DNA of 64,000 nt from Tunturiibacter empetritectus (GCF_013410875.1 NZ_JACCCU010000001.1:1860001-1924000), one strand, 5' to 3'. Shown: positions 44,883-54,821, numbered from the stretch's first letter. Numbers and translations: made by a program. The notes: generated by a model not told the origin, from the sequence alone.

Positions 44883-45857
44883 TTAATGGGTGGGTGCCGG
44901 GGAAGGTACGAGTTGCTGGGTTGGCGCGGGTGAAAGATCGTGGGTTAGATATTGATCTAAAAATCGGGTGAGGCTTTGAGTGTAGAGAGAGCCGGAGGGT
45001 GAGGGGAGTTCTGGGGTGGGGAGCTCTGGGAACGGTAGTTCTACGGTGAGTTTGGGATCGGCGGCGGTGCGAAAGCTTTGGTTGGGTGAAGTGCTGGGGG
45101 AGAGGAGGAGTTTGGGAGTTTTCAGGGTGGAGAGCGGTGCGGCCAGGGGGAACTGCTCGTGAAAGAGGAGGCGGACGGGGAGGAGACGGGCGCGGGGGTC
45201 ACGCTGGGCTTGTGGGAGGAGGTCAGTGTGGGGGTCGTCGAGAATCAAGGCGGGGATGGTGGTGTGATTTGCGGCTAATTGGGTGGCCAGGGAGGCTCCT
45301 ACGCCGGTTCCGTAGAGGATGATTTGTTGGGCGGGGATGGCTCGGGAGTTGGTGAGGTACTGCCACGCGGAGTCGGCGTCGTGGGCCATGTTTTGCTGGC
45401 TGGGGCGGGTGGTGGCGCTCTGGCCGTAGCCGCGGTAGTCGAAGGCGAAGACGTTGAGACCGAGGTTGTGGAGGTTGGCGAGGATGGGGATGGAGTTGGC
45501 CAGGGAGCCGTCGGCGCCGGGGAGGAAGAGGATGGTGGAGTGGGCGTAGCGGGCGTTAGGGGAGGAGGGGATCCACCAACCGGTGAGCTGCGGGGTGGCG
45601 GACTCGTCCGGGCCGAAGCGGATGAGCTCGTAGGGGATGCCGGCGATGGAGGCGGGAGCGGCCGAGGTGCGCGTGGGGTGGAGGACGAGCTGCCACTGGC
45701 CCTGGTAGAAGAGGAGACAGAGAGTGAGATAGCCGCAGACGAGGGCCGCGATGATGGTTAGTGCGATGGCTTTGATGAGCCAGAGAGGGCTTACGACTTC
45801 AGGCTGGGCAGTGATTGGCGGGGTGCGCTGGCTGAGCTTTGGAGTGGGGCGGGGCAT
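44883..45857 (-). CDS. Membrane-anchored alpha/beta-hydrolase fold protein lacking the nucleophile serine
   Basis: A 324-residue protein with one N-terminal transmembrane helix (about residues 24-50) and a BEM46/ABHD13-like alpha/beta-hydrolase domain: LFLPGADGSLANSIPILANL, FAFDYRGYGQSATTRPSQQN, and IILYGTGVGASLATQLAANH. The nucleophile elbow reads G-T-G-V-G at residues 183-187, so the expected Ser at 185 is Gly; an aspartate follows in LILDDPHTD. It is therefore probably not a classical serine hydrolase. The ATG at 45857 is the only sensible start; the frame upstream runs antisense through the Rieske gene and is not coding. Function unknown. Confidence 0.8.
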   Translation of the reverse strand: MPRPTPKLSQRTPPITAQPEVVSPLWLIKAIALTIIAALVCGYLTLCLLFYQGQWQLVLHPTRTSAAPASIAGIPYELIRFGPDESATPQLTGWWIPSSPNARYAHSTILFLPGADGSLANSIPILANLHNLGLNVFAFDYRGYGQSATTRPSQQNMAHDADSAWQYLTNSRAIPAQQIILYGTGVGASLATQLAANHTTIPALILDDPHTDLLPQAQRDPRARLLPVRLLFHEQFPLAAPLSTLKTPKLLLSPSTSPNQSFRTAADPKLTVELPFPELPTPELPSPSGSLYTQSLTRFLDQYLTHDLSPAPTQQLVPSPAPTH

Positions 45858-45956
45858 GAGTCGGGCTTCTGTATCGACTTTAGCATTCGGGGTAACGTGG
45901 CTGAGTCGTTTTGGCGAGTGCGAGCCATCTAAGATGGGGATAGTGGAGGATTTCGA

Positions 45957-46268
45957 GTGGCGCAGTGGGTAAGGTTGTGTGGGGTGGCGGAGGCTCCGCC
46001 GGTGGGACGGGTGATGGAGGCCGAAGTAGAGGGCGTCGCAATTTGCCTGGCGAATGTCAATGGGGAGTTGTCGGCGCTGGATAATGTTTGTCCCCATCGG
46101 CAGGGGCCGCTGGGGCAGGGCTGGGTTGAGGGGGAGGCGGTGGTCTGCCCGTGGCACTCTTGGACGTTCAACGCTAAGACAGGGTTGGCGGAGTATCCAG
46201 CGGGTGAGCGGGTGGAGGTGTTTCCGCTGCGTGTGGAGGGGGAGGATGTTCTGGTGGATATTGAGTAG
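45957..46268 (+). CDS. Rieske [2Fe-2S] ferredoxin-like protein
   Basis: A 103-residue soluble Rieske protein of the NirD/biphenyl-ferredoxin type. The cluster ligands are in CPHRQGPLGQG and CPWHSWTFNAKTG (C-x-H and C-x2-H). The start is GTG with GGAGG upstream. It likely passes electrons to an unidentified oxygenase or reductase; no partner gene is adjacent. It is divergent from the hydrolase-fold gene with about 100 bases between. Confidence 0.9.
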   Translation: MAQWVRLCGVAEAPPVGRVMEAEVEGVAICLANVNGELSALDNVCPHRQGPLGQGWVEGEAVVCPWHSWTFNAKTGLAEYPAGERVEVFPLRVEGEDVLVDIE

Positions 46269-46416
46269 CGTTCCGTTTGGGAATCTTGGGGAATCAAGCT
46301 TGGAACACTTCGTAAATTTCGGGAATTGATGTTTCCAACCCACAAGATGACAGGCTAAGCTGCATCTTACTGACAGACCATTCGAAGGAGTGGCTGGTAG
46401 AGAGGGAGTTCTTATC

Positions 46417-46551
46417 ATGAAGTTGCGTAGTATATTTCTTGCCGTCATCGCTTTTGTCGTTCTGGTGGGGGCCGTAGTTCCAGCAAACGCGCAAGACGAT
46501 CATCATCAACGCCACCATCGCCATCGGCATCACCATCATCACCAGCGGTAG
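46417..46551 (+). CDS. 44-residue secreted His-rich peptide
   Basis: A small gene below usual length limits. The signal peptide is clear (MKLRSIFLAVIAFVVLVGAV, then VPANA). The predicted mature part is only 19 residues, of which 10 are His and 4 Arg (DDHHQRHHRHRHHHHHQR is its last 18). AGAGGGAG precedes the ATG at a fair distance and a rho-independent terminator lies 19 bases after the stop, so it looks like a complete transcription unit. Binding of Ni, Zn or Cu in the periplasm is a reasonable inference. It is not a recognised family. Confidence 0.65.
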   Translation: MKLRSIFLAVIAFVVLVGAVVPANAQDDHHQRHHRHRHHHHHQR

Positions 46552-46569
46552 AGTTTGAGAATGTGAATG

Positions 46570-46597
46570 GGCTCGGCCATTGTGCCGAGTCTTTTTG
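46570..46597 (+). terminator. Rho-independent terminator after the His-rich peptide gene
   Basis: GCTCGGC (46571-46577) pairs with GCCGAGT (46584-46590) around a CATTGT loop and is followed by CTTTTT. It separates the small gene from carA. Confidence 0.85.
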
Positions 46598-46682
46598 CGT
46601 GCCAAGGGATTTGCCTGCGGTCAGCGTTTTGCAGCGTTAATGCTGATAGAATCTATTAAATCCACTCCAGACAGGAGAGGCA

Positions 46683-47822
46683 ATGCAGGCAATACTGGCG
46701 CTAGAAGATGGGCGCGTGTTTCGGGGTAAGAGTTTTGGCGCGCGGGCGGAATGCTCGGGCGAGGTGGTCTTCAATACATCACTGACCGGCTATCAGGAGA
46801 TCTTCACAGATCCATCTTATGCGGGTCAGATCGTGGTTTTGACAAATCCACATATTGGGAACTATGGGACTACGCCGAGTGATGCGGAGTCGAAGAAGCC
46901 GTTTATCGAGGGCTTGGTGACGCGCGAGTTTTCGCCGATGAGTTCGAATTGGCGTTCGACGCAGGTGGCGGATGAGTATCTGGAACGCTATGGCGTGCCG
47001 GTGATCGCGGAGATCGATACACGGGCGGTGGTGCGGCACTTGCGGGCGAATGGTGTGATGCGTGGAGTGATTGCGTCGGGGGAGAATCTCGATGTGGATG
47101 CGCTGGTGGCGAAGGCGCGATCGATACGCAAGATGGATGGCACCGACCTGGCGAGCGTCGTGAGTACGAAGGTTGCTTATGAGTGGGATGCGAATGAACC
47201 GAAGAATCAGACGGGCGATACGCTGCTGACTGCGGCGCGCGGTGAAGATGCGAAGCAGATGCATGTGGTCGCGTATGACTTCGGGATCAAGGAGAATATT
47301 CTTCGGATGCTGACGCGGGAGAACTGCCGGGTGACGGTGGTTCCGGCGAAGACCTCGGCTGCGGATGTGTTGGCGATGGAGCCGGATGGGGTTTTCTTCT
47401 CAAATGGGCCGGGTGATCCGGAGCCGTTAGAGTATGCGGTCGAGAATGTGCGAGAGCTGCAGGGCAAAAAGCCGATCTTCGGAATCTGTCTTGGTCATCA
47501 GATCTTCGGGCTGGCTCTGGGCGGGAAGACGTACAAGCTGAAGTTTGGGCATCACGGCGGGAATCACCCGATCATGAACCACCAGACGGGCAAGGTAGAG
47601 ATCACGGCGCAGAATCATAACTTCAACGTGGATCCTGATTCGCTGCCGAACGATGTTGAGAAGACTCATACGAATCTGAACGATCAGACTCTGGCCGGTT
47701 TGAGGCACAAGACGGACCCGATGTTCAGCGTGCAGTATCACCCGGAGGCGAGTCCGGGGCCGCATGACTCTCATTATCTCTTCAAGGATTTTCGGAAGAT
47801 GATGGAAGAGTTCAAAAAATAG
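46683..47822 (+). CDS. carA: Carbamoyl-phosphate synthase small (glutaminase) subunit
   Basis: Hydrolyses glutamine and channels ammonia to CarB for carbamoyl phosphate, the precursor of arginine and pyrimidines. The N-terminal CPSase_sm domain starts [16 protein letters not shown] and has [20 protein letters not shown]. The class I glutamine amidotransferase domain has nucleophile C269 ([16 protein letters not shown]) and the His/Glu pair in [17 protein letters not shown]. The 379-residue length is standard. AGGAGAGG precedes the ATG. carB follows after a hairpin. Confidence 0.97.
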   Translation: MQAILALEDGRVFRGKSFGARAECSGEVVFNTSLTGYQEIFTDPSYAGQIVVLTNPHIGNYGTTPSDAESKKPFIEGLVTREFSPMSSNWRSTQVADEYLERYGVPVIAEIDTRAVVRHLRANGVMRGVIASGENLDVDALVAKARSIRKMDGTDLASVVSTKVAYEWDANEPKNQTGDTLLTAARGEDAKQMHVVAYDFGIKENILRMLTRENCRVTVVPAKTSAADVLAMEPDGVFFSNGPGDPEPLEYAVENVRELQGKKPIFGICLGHQIFGLALGGKTYKLKFGHHGGNHPIMNHQTGKVEITAQNHNFNVDPDSLPNDVEKTHTNLNDQTLAGLRHKTDPMFSVQYHPEASPGPHDSHYLFKDFRKMMEEFKK

Positions 47823-47829
47823 AGATTAA

Positions 47830-47857
47830 ATGGCGCGGCTTTGGTCGCGCATTTTTT
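47830..47857 (+). terminator. Terminator-like hairpin between carA and carB
   Basis: ATGGCGCG and CGCGCAT pair with one bulged G around a GCTTTGGT loop and are followed by six T. It lies 8 bases after carA and could lower read-through into carB or act as a processing site. Confidence 0.7.
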
Positions 47858-47894
47858 CGGCACATAGAGATCGGTAAGAGGAAGAAGAAAAGAC

Positions 47895-50800
47895 ATGCCA
47901 CGCAGGAATGACATTGCGAAGATTCTGGTGATCGGCTCGGGGCCGATTGTGATTGGGCAGTCGGCGGAGTTTGATTACTCCGGGACGCAGGCTTGTAAGG
48001 CGCTGAAGGCCGAGGGGTATGAGGTGGTGCTGGTGAACTCGAACCCGGCGTCGATCATGACCGATCCTGAGGTGGCGGATCGGACTTACATCGAGCCACT
48101 GAATGCCGCTTATCTTGAGGAGATCCTTCGCGTTGAGAAGGAGATGCTTGATCCGGATGGCCTTGGAGGCAAGGGGACGTTTGCAGTATTGCCTACGGTG
48201 GGTGGGCAGACGGCGCTGAATCTTGCGGTGGATCTGGCGGATTCTGGTGTGTTGGACAAGCTTGGTATCGAGTTGATCGGCGCGAAGCTGGAGGCGATCA
48301 AGAAGGCTGAGGATCGACTGCTGTTCAAGGACGCGATGACGAAGATCGGGCTGGATATGCCGCGGTCTGCGTTGATCAATAACATCCGCGACGGGTTGGA
48401 GTTTGCGACGAAGATCGGATTTCCGGTGGTGATTCGGCCTTCGTTTACGCTGGGCGGTTCGGGTGGGGGAATTGCTTACAACCGCGAAGAGTTGATGGAG
48501 ATTCTTTCGCGCGGGTTGGATCTTTCGCCGGTGCATGAGTGTCTGCTCGAAGAGAGTGTGCTGGGTTGGAAGGAGTATGAGTTGGAGGTGGTGCGGGACC
48601 TGAAGGACAACGTCATCATCATCTGCTCGATTGAGAACTTCGATCCGATGGGCGTGCATACGGGCGATTCGATTACGGTAGCACCAGCGCAGACGCTGAC
48701 CGATCGCGAGTACCAGGTGATGCGGGATGCGGCTATTCGCGTGATTCGCGAGATTGGCGTGGAGACGGGCGGGAGCAATGTGCAGTTCGCGGTGAATCCG
48801 CTGAACGGGCGTATGACGGTGATTGAGATGAATCCGCGGGTGTCGCGTTCGTCGGCGCTGGCGAGTAAGGCTACGGGCTTTCCGATTGCGAAGATTGCAG
48901 CGCGGCTGGCGGTGGGATATACGCTCGATGAGATTCAGAACGACATCACGAAGGCTACGCCTGCTTGCTTTGAGCCGACCATTGATTATGTTGTGGTGAA
49001 GATTCCGAAGTGGCAGTTTGAAAAGTTTCCTGGTGCGGATGAGGTGCTGGGGCCGCAGATGAAGTCGGTTGGCGAGGTGATGGCGATCGGCAGGACCTTC
49101 AAGGAAGCGATGATGAAGGCGGTGCGGTCGCTGGAGACGGGCAAGAAGGCGACGGCGGATGATATTGAACCGCGGCGGTTGACGCAGCGTTTGGTGACTC
49201 CGCATCCGGAGCGGCTGAACTACATTCGGTATGCGTTTGAGCGCGGGATGACGGTGCGTGAGGTTGCTCGCATGACCTCGATGGACCCTTGGTTCCTGTA
49301 CCAAATAAAGCAGATTACGGATGAGATCAAGGCGGTTGGCGGTGTGCCGATGGCCGAGGTGACGGCGGAGCAGCTGCGTGCGGCGAAGCGGATGGGGATC
49401 TCGGATGAGAGGCTGGCGGCGAGTTGGGGTTTGACTGGTGCGGAGGGCACGTCGGCAGTGCGCGCGTTGCGGAAGAAGTTGAACGTGATGCCGGTGTACA
49501 AGATGGTAGATACGTGTGCAGGCGAGTTTGAGAGCTACACGCCTTATCTGTACAGCTGCTACGACGAAGAGGATGAAGCGGCACCGACGAAGAAGAAGAA
49601 GATTCTGATCCTGGGGAGTGGGCCGAATCGTATCGGGCAGGGAATTGAGTTTGACTATTGCTGCTGCCATGCTGCGTTTGCGCTGCGTGAGGATGGGTAC
49701 GAGACCATCATGGTGAACTGCAATCCGGAGACGGTGTCGACCGACTATGACACAAGTGACAGGCTGTACTTCGAGCCGCTGACGCTCGAGGATGTTCTGG
49801 GAGTGTACGAGCATGAGGCCTCTTCGGGTGCGGAGATTGGGATGATCGTGCAGTTTGGCGGACAGACGCCTCTGAATCTTTCGCTGCCGCTGAAGAAGGC
49901 CGGCGTGCCGATTATTGGGACGTCGCCGGAGTCGATCGACCTGGCGGAGGATCGCAAACGGTTTGGGAAACTGATTGAGGAGTTGAAGATTCCGCAGCCT
50001 GAAGGAGCGATGGCGACAAGCGTGGAAGAGGCTGTTGCCGGCGCGAATCGTGTGGGTTATCCGGTGTTGGTGCGGCCCTCGTATGTGTTGGGCGGACGCG
50101 CGATGGTGATCGCTTATGACGATGAGGCAGTTGTGCGGTATATGTCGACTGCGATTGAGTACTCGCAGGAGCGGCCGGTGTTGATCGACCACTTTTTGGA
50201 AGATGCCGTGGAGTGTGATGTGGATGCACTGTGCGATGGCGACGATGTCGTGATTGCTGGGATCATGCAACACATCGAAGAGGCGGGGATTCACTCCGGC
50301 GACTCTTCCTGCGTGTTACCAGCGGTTGATCTGAATGATGACGTGCTGCGGACGATTCGTGAGTACACACGCAAACTGGCGATGGCGTTGAGTGTGCGTG
50401 GACTGGTGAATATTCAGTTCGCGATTCAGCGGGGGATTGTCTTCGTGATCGAGGTAAATCCCCGGGCTTCGCGGACGGTGCCTTATGTTTCGAAGGCGAC
50501 GGGGATTCCACTGGCGAAGATTGCTTCGCGGATTATGGTGGGGCGGAAGTTGAAGGAGTTGTTGCCGGAGCAGACAACCAGCGGTAAGGATCTGGAGACG
50601 GGTTCGCACTACTTTGTGAAGTCGCCGGTGTTTCCGTGGGGCAAATTCCCTGGAGTCGATACAGTGCTTGGTCCGGAGATGAAGTCTACGGGCGAGGTGA
50701 TGGGGGTCGCGGATAACTTCGGCGAGGCGTTTGCGAAGGCGCAGATCGCCGCGGGGCAGGTGCTTCCGTTGCAGGGGACGGTGTTTCTCAGCGTCAACGA

Positions 50801-51209
50801 CCATGATAAGGAAGGCGCAGTGTCGCTGGCGCGGGATTTTGTGGAGATGGGATTTCATCTGGTGGCTACGCATGGTACGGCGCTTGTGCTGGAACAGGCG
50901 GGACTGCAGCCGGAGCGCGTCTACAAGGTTAAGGAGGGGCGGCCGAATGTGGTCGATCTCATCAAGGGAGACCGGATCCATCTGATTGTGAATACACCCC
51001 ATGGGCAGGATACGTTCTTCGATGAGAAGGCGATTCGACGGGCGGCGGTGATGGCGCGGGTTCCGACGATCACGACGCTGGCAGCGGCACGGGCGGCGGC
51101 TGAGGGTATCTCCGCTTTGCAGGAGGGTACGTTGAGTGTGGTTGCGCTCCAGACGCTTCATGCGAACAGAATTGCGGCCGAGGTCAAAGCGGTTGCTGTT
51201 GTGGATTAG
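47895..51209 (+). CDS. carB: Carbamoyl-phosphate synthase large subunit
   Basis: Makes carbamoyl phosphate from bicarbonate, ammonia and two ATP. Two homologous ATP-grasp halves are present: the first with [20 protein letters not shown] and [20 protein letters not shown], the second with [20 protein letters not shown] and [20 protein letters not shown]. The central oligomerisation domain and the C-terminal MGS-like allosteric domain ([20 protein letters not shown]) complete the 1104 residues, close to the standard ~1070. The linker between halves has a Lys-rich [12 protein letters not shown] junction. AGAGGAAGAAG precedes the ATG. Confidence 0.97.
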   Translation: MPRRNDIAKILVIGSGPIVIGQSAEFDYSGTQACKALKAEGYEVVLVNSNPASIMTDPEVADRTYIEPLNAAYLEEILRVEKEMLDPDGLGGKGTFAVLPTVGGQTALNLAVDLADSGVLDKLGIELIGAKLEAIKKAEDRLLFKDAMTKIGLDMPRSALINNIRDGLEFATKIGFPVVIRPSFTLGGSGGGIAYNREELMEILSRGLDLSPVHECLLEESVLGWKEYELEVVRDLKDNVIIICSIENFDPMGVHTGDSITVAPAQTLTDREYQVMRDAAIRVIREIGVETGGSNVQFAVNPLNGRMTVIEMNPRVSRSSALASKATGFPIAKIAARLAVGYTLDEIQNDITKATPACFEPTIDYVVVKIPKWQFEKFPGADEVLGPQMKSVGEVMAIGRTFKEAMMKAVRSLETGKKATADDIEPRRLTQRLVTPHPERLNYIRYAFERGMTVREVARMTSMDPWFLYQIKQITDEIKAVGGVPMAEVTAEQLRAAKRMGISDERLAASWGLTGAEGTSAVRALRKKLNVMPVYKMVDTCAGEFESYTPYLYSCYDEEDEAAPTKKKKILILGSGPNRIGQGIEFDYCCCHAAFALREDGYETIMVNCNPETVSTDYDTSDRLYFEPLTLEDVLGVYEHEASSGAEIGMIVQFGGQTPLNLSLPLKKAGVPIIGTSPESIDLAEDRKRFGKLIEELKIPQPEGAMATSVEEAVAGANRVGYPVLVRPSYVLGGRAMVIAYDDEAVVRYMSTAIEYSQERPVLIDHFLEDAVECDVDALCDGDDVVIAGIMQHIEEAGIHSGDSSCVLPAVDLNDDVLRTIREYTRKLAMALSVRGLVNIQFAIQRGIVFVIEVNPRASRTVPYVSKATGIPLAKIASRIMVGRKLKELLPEQTTSGKDLETGSHYFVKSPVFPWGKFPGVDTVLGPEMKSTGEVMGVADNFGEAFAKAQIAAGQVLPLQGTVFLSVNDHDKEGAVSLARDFVEMGFHLVATHGTALVLEQAGLQPERVYKVKEGRPNVVDLIKGDRIHLIVNTPHGQDTFFDEKAIRRAAVMARVPTITTLAAARAAAEGISALQEGTLSVVALQTLHANRIAAEVKAVAVVD

Positions 51210-51238
51210 CTGGCGCCGGAAGGTGGTTTAGTAGGGGG

Positions 51239-51724
51239 CTAGTAGGGATCCATGGCGAACTTTGCGCCGATGGCGTAGCTGATCATGGAGAGGGGGAGCC
51301 AAGTGCCGATGAGGAGGCCGTCCCCGCCCATGAGCCCGCTGCCGTGGTGGAAGGTGAAGAAGGTGCGCCAGAGTTTTTCGACTGCGCCGCAGTTCTCGCA
51401 GAGGCCTTTGCCGGTGGGCAGGTCGAGCACCCAGACACAGACGATAGAGAAGATGACGAGGCCGGAGATCCAGGTGTAAGGTGCGATGTCGTTTTGCAGG
51501 AGGCGCGTGACGATGGCTCCGCCAAGCATGGGAACGAGGGCGGCCAGGATGGTGGCGAGCAGCTTGGGGTTGGCTGAGTCCGGGTCTGGATGATTGAGAG
51601 AGAGGACGACGATGACACTCGCAAGCATGAGGACGGCGATGAGGGTGTGGGTGAGAAACCAAGAGGCTTCGCGGCCGAGGTCGCCTAGAGATTTACCCTG
51701 CGGGATGTCTCGTCCGTTGGTCAT
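51239..51724 (-). CDS. Four-helix membrane protein of unknown function
   Basis: A 161-residue protein with hydrophobic segments at about 25-47, 58-78, 88-108 and a weaker one at 135-155. A Cys pair (CENC) sits in a cytoplasmic or periplasmic loop. I do not recognise the family. The ATG at 51724 is chosen over TTG/GTG codons just upstream. It stands alone, convergent with carB. Confidence 0.65.
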   Translation of the reverse strand: MTNGRDIPQGKSLGDLGREASWFLTHTLIAVLMLASVIVVLSLNHPDPDSANPKLLATILAALVPMLGGAIVTRLLQNDIAPYTWISGLVIFSIVCVWVLDLPTGKGLCENCGAVEKLWRTFFTFHHGSGLMGGDGLLIGTWLPLSMISYAIGAKFAMDPY

Positions 51725-51846
51725 GGGCACCAAGAGCTAGATTACTGCAATAGGGTTTCGTCGAGACGGCTTGTTTGTTACGTCTTTCGGGGTATGAGAT
51801 TGCGGGTTCATCGCATGGTTTGGACATTCGCTTTTAGAATAGAGAG

Positions 51847-52905
51847 ATGCTGCTCGATGGGCTTCAACTACCGCTGACTACACCGTTCTATCCTGACGGA
51901 CGCCTCAATCTTCATAAGCTGGAACACAATGTGGCACGCTACTCGAAGACGCCGGCCGCGGGGCTGGTTGCGCTGAGCGAGGTGGGAGAGCCGACTCTGC
52001 TGAGTGAAGAGGAGACGCGGCACGTGTTGCGGAGTGTGTCGGCTGCAGCTGCGCCAGAGAAGGTGCTGATCGCTGGAGTGTCTCGCGATAGCGTGGCGGG
52101 GACGCTGGAGCTGGTGGAGTCGGCTGCGGAGTTTGGCTATGATGCGGTGCTGGTGAGGCGGCCTTCGATGCTCCGAGGTAACGGGGAGCGGAGGAAGGAG
52201 CTGCTGGCTTACTTTCAAGCGGTAAGTGACCGGTCAGCGCTGCCGGTGGTGTTGTCCAGCTCTGCGGCGGAGGATGGAGCTGCGCTGCCTGCCGAGGTTG
52301 TAATCGAGCTGGCGGGGCACTCGAAGATTCTTGGAATGGTGGATGGTTCGGGGGACGGTGCTCGGGTGGAATCGATCAAGGCGGGGACTGCGAATTACAA
52401 GCGAGATGTGACTGTGACTGCCGTGTTCGCAGCGGTGACCGGGAGGATGCAGAGTCGAAGTGAGGGTGCGGAGGCGAAAGATTTGATCCTAGCCACTGAG
52501 TTGATGGATGGGATGCCTGCGGTGGCGACGGCCACGAAGACGGTGACGAAGACGCGAACGAAGGTGGTGGGATTTCAACGGCTGGCTGGCAGCACGGATG
52601 GGATGCTGGAAGGTTTGAGCGGTGGCGCGGTTGGCGCGATGCCAGTGTTTGCGGCGGCGGCTCCGCAGGCCTGCTACGAGGTGCTGGCGGCGTGGAAGGA
52701 TGGCGATGAGGGGTTGGCGCGGGAGAAGCAGGTTCGGCTGCAGGAGGTTGCGGCCAGGATTGAAAGGCAGATGGGAGTTGCGGGTATCAAATTTGGGTGT
52801 GACTTGAATGGGTACTTTGGAGGGAGGCCGCGTCTACCTTTGCTGGCGCTTGGCGGGGACGAGCGAGCCGAGATTGAGGCTTTGATGCAGGGGATGCGGA
52901 ACTAA
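51847..52905 (+). CDS. DapA/DHDPS-family protein lacking catalytic residues
   Basis: A 352-residue protein with dihydrodipicolinate synthase fold features. Alignment by eye to DapA places SEVGE (residues 44-48) on the GTTGE substrate loop, S137 (LPVVLSSSAAEDG) on the catalytic Tyr, and V165 (ILGMVDGSGD) on the Schiff-base Lys. All three catalytic features are thus replaced. An insertion of about 40 residues with Thr/Lys repeats (TATKTVTKTRTKVVGF) enlarges the C-terminal half relative to the usual ~295. It is therefore unlikely to be an aldolase; a binding or regulatory role is possible. It is divergent from the neighbouring membrane protein gene. Confidence 0.75.
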   Translation: MLLDGLQLPLTTPFYPDGRLNLHKLEHNVARYSKTPAAGLVALSEVGEPTLLSEEETRHVLRSVSAAAAPEKVLIAGVSRDSVAGTLELVESAAEFGYDAVLVRRPSMLRGNGERRKELLAYFQAVSDRSALPVVLSSSAAEDGAALPAEVVIELAGHSKILGMVDGSGDGARVESIKAGTANYKRDVTVTAVFAAVTGRMQSRSEGAEAKDLILATELMDGMPAVATATKTVTKTRTKVVGFQRLAGSTDGMLEGLSGGAVGAMPVFAAAAPQACYEVLAAWKDGDEGLAREKQVRLQEVAARIERQMGVAGIKFGCDLNGYFGGRPRLPLLALGGDERAEIEALMQGMRN

Positions 52906-52907
52906 GG

Positions 52908-53909
52908 CTAGCGTTTCGGTGTGACGGGGATGCCCATTCCGCTGAGTTTGCTGCGGGCCTGCATGGACTCGGGCGAGTTGGGGAAGCGCTGGATGAGGGT
53001 GCGGAGCTCGCGGGTACCGGCTTCGTTCTCCTTGAGGTTGAAGAGGGCGATGCCCTTGTGAAGGTGAGAGGCGGGGACCTTGTTGCTGTCGGGATACTGC
53101 TCGAGGACGGCATCATAGGCCTTGATGGCAGCGGGGTAGTGGCCGTCGCGATAGTTGATCTCCGCCTGGTAGTAGAAGGAATTTCCTGAGAGGGGATTGT
53201 CGGGGTAGTACTTGACGACGTCGCCGAACTCGGAGGAGGCGAGGGGATATTTGGCGGCCATGTAGTCGCCGAGGGCGGTCTTGTAGAGTTCGTCGGCGGG
53301 TGGTACGGCGGGGCCGGGGCTGTCGGTTGCCTGTGGGACGTTTGCTGACGGTTTGACTCTTTTCCCGTTGGGACCGGAGGCAGGGTTGGCCGGGAGGGTG
53401 GAGGCCGGGCTGGGCGTTGTGAGCGGAGCTGGGTTTGAGGGCGGCGGGGCCGGGGAGCCAGTCGGCTGGGGCATGCCGGCGCTCATTGATTGCTGCTGGT
53501 TTTGAACGTCCTGCATGAGCTTCTGGAGGGTTGCGATGCGGGCCTTGATCTCGTCGACGGAGTCGTTGAGGGACTGAATCTGACCGGAGACCTGGTCGAC
53601 CTTCCCGCCCTGCGCCTCCTGCTGGGTCTGTAGCTGCTTGCGCATGACGTCGACGTTTGCGCCCATCTTGTTGATGGAGTCGGCACTTTGTTGGATGAGG
53701 TCTTTCATGGCGCCCATGCGCTCGTCGTTAGACTGCTGAAGGCGAGCTATGGCGTCCTGCAGCTCCTGGATCTGGGTTTGAAGCTGCACCATGTCCTTGC
53801 TGACAGCGAAGGCTGGGGCTGCACAGAATAGGATGGCCGCGAGGAGAGCGGCTAATGGGATTGCCGGGGAGAGGAACTTACGGAGATGGTGCTGCTTTGG
53901 TTTGATCAT
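52908..53909 (-). CDS. cpoB: Tol-Pal system coordinator CpoB (YbgF)
   Basis: A 333-residue periplasmic protein. Signal peptide at residues 1-35 (ending AAPAFA), then a trimerising coiled coil (about 40-145: QLQTQIQELQDAIARLQQSN), a Pro-rich linker (150-200), and a C-terminal TPR domain (about 208-330: ADELYKTALGDYMAAKYPLA, SKVPASHLHKGIALFNLKEN). CpoB links Tol-driven outer-membrane constriction to peptidoglycan synthesis. It is the last gene of the tolQ-tolR-tolA-tolB-pal-cpoB operon. Confidence 0.9.
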   Translation of the reverse strand: MIKPKQHHLRKFLSPAIPLAALLAAILFCAAPAFAVSKDMVQLQTQIQELQDAIARLQQSNDERMGAMKDLIQQSADSINKMGANVDVMRKQLQTQQEAQGGKVDQVSGQIQSLNDSVDEIKARIATLQKLMQDVQNQQQSMSAGMPQPTGSPAPPPSNPAPLTTPSPASTLPANPASGPNGKRVKPSANVPQATDSPGPAVPPADELYKTALGDYMAAKYPLASSEFGDVVKYYPDNPLSGNSFYYQAEINYRDGHYPAAIKAYDAVLEQYPDSNKVPASHLHKGIALFNLKENEAGTRELRTLIQRFPNSPESMQARSKLSGMGIPVTPKR

Positions 53910-53999
53910 GTCAGAGGCACTCGGCTTTCTGTCTTTTGGTCGGCCCTCCGGGCGGTGGAGTGCACGGGAGCTGAAAGAGTGGGGTCAGGTTAGCAGAAA

Positions 54000-54025
54000 C
54001 CCCTGTCCTTGATTCAGGACAGGGG
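54000..54025 (-). terminator. Hairpin between pal and cpoB
   Basis: CCCCTGTCCT (54000-54009) and AGGACAGGGG (54016-54025) form a perfect 10-pair stem with a 6-base loop. On the minus strand it is followed by GTTTCTG, only a weak T-run, so it may attenuate or process the tol-pal transcript instead of ending it. Confidence 0.55.
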
Positions 54026-54056
54026 AAGGGTGGTTTGGAATCGGGATGCAATGTGG

Positions 54057-54821
54057 TTAGCGGTCGAGGGAGAACTGAGCGCGGCGGTTTTGCTGCCAGC
54101 AGCTTTCGTTTTCTTCGGTGCAGAACTGCTTTTCTTTTCCGTAACTGATGACGCGGAGGCGGCTGGCCGGCACACCGGAGTTCACCAAAGCGGTGCGTGC
54201 GGCGTTGGCGCGGTTCTCGCCTAAGGCGAGGTTGTACTCTGCAGAGCCGCGATCGTCGCAGTATCCCCCAATGACGACCTTAATAGCGGGATGAACTGTG
54301 AGGTAAGCGGCTGCCCGGGTTGTCGCTGCAACTGCGTCGGGACGAAGATCGTAGCTGTCGTAGTCGAAGAAGACATCCTGAACGTTCTGGTGGAAGGCTG
54401 CTTCGCTGCCCATGTCGGTATCTGCCGGAGGAGCAGCAGGCGCTACGGGGACACGAACGGTTACGCGGACGTTAGCTTCGGTGGTGCCACCGTCACCTTT
54501 AGCAGTGAGATGGAAGTTGGTGGAGGTGGATGGGGAGACGGTCTGGGTGCCGTTAGTGGCGACGTCGCCGATGCTATCGATAGAGACCGTGGCGGCGTTC
54601 TGGGTGCGCCAGTTGAGGATGACAGATTGACCAAGGTCGATGGCGAGGGGATCGGCGGTGATGGTGGCGGTGGGCGCGGCAGCGGGAGGAGCAGGCGCGG
54701 GCCCGAGCGCGTTGGGGTCGATCCCGCTGGCTTTCTTGTGGCAGCCGGTGACGGCGCCTATGGAGATGAGAGTTGCTGCAATCACCAAGGTCTTGCGAAT
54801 TCCTATTTGCATCGCGTTCAT
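54057..54821 (-). CDS. pal: Peptidoglycan-associated lipoprotein Pal with extra beta domain
   Basis: A 254-residue outer-membrane lipoprotein. The lipobox is VTGC with lipidated C27. An Ala/Pro linker and an Ig-like beta domain follow (about residues 48-125: DPLAIDLGQSVILNWRTQNA), then the OmpA-like peptidoglycan-binding domain (about 145-254: VFFDYDSYDLRPDAVAATTR, GGYCDDRGSAEYNLALGENR). Classical Pal has ~170 residues and no Ig-like domain, so this is an extended form. It binds TolB and cell wall. Transcribed after tolB. Confidence 0.92.
   Translation of the reverse strand: MNAMQIGIRKTLVIAATLISIGAVTGCHKKASGIDPNALGPAPAPPAAAPTATITADPLAIDLGQSVILNWRTQNAATVSIDSIGDVATNGTQTVSPSTSTNFHLTAKGDGGTTEANVRVTVRVPVAPAAPPADTDMGSEAAFHQNVQDVFFDYDSYDLRPDAVAATTRAAAYLTVHPAIKVVIGGYCDDRGSAEYNLALGENRANAARTALVNSGVPASRLRVISYGKEKQFCTEENESCWQQNRRAQFSLDR

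Noticed and set aside
45858..46448. N-terminal extension of the hydrolase-fold frame across the Rieske gene
   Set aside because: Antisense to a clear Rieske gene, without hydrolase-like sequence.
46501..46545. CAT/CAC-rich run read as a simple nucleotide repeat
   Set aside because: Possible, but the frame continues from a signal peptide and the CAT/CAC/CGC codons are mixed, so a His-rich coding tail explains it better.
47826..50294. Very long open frame (822 codons) on the minus strand opposite carB
   Set aside because: Exact antisense of a certain gene. The His/Arg/Leu-rich translation without domains is what GC-biased third codon positions create.
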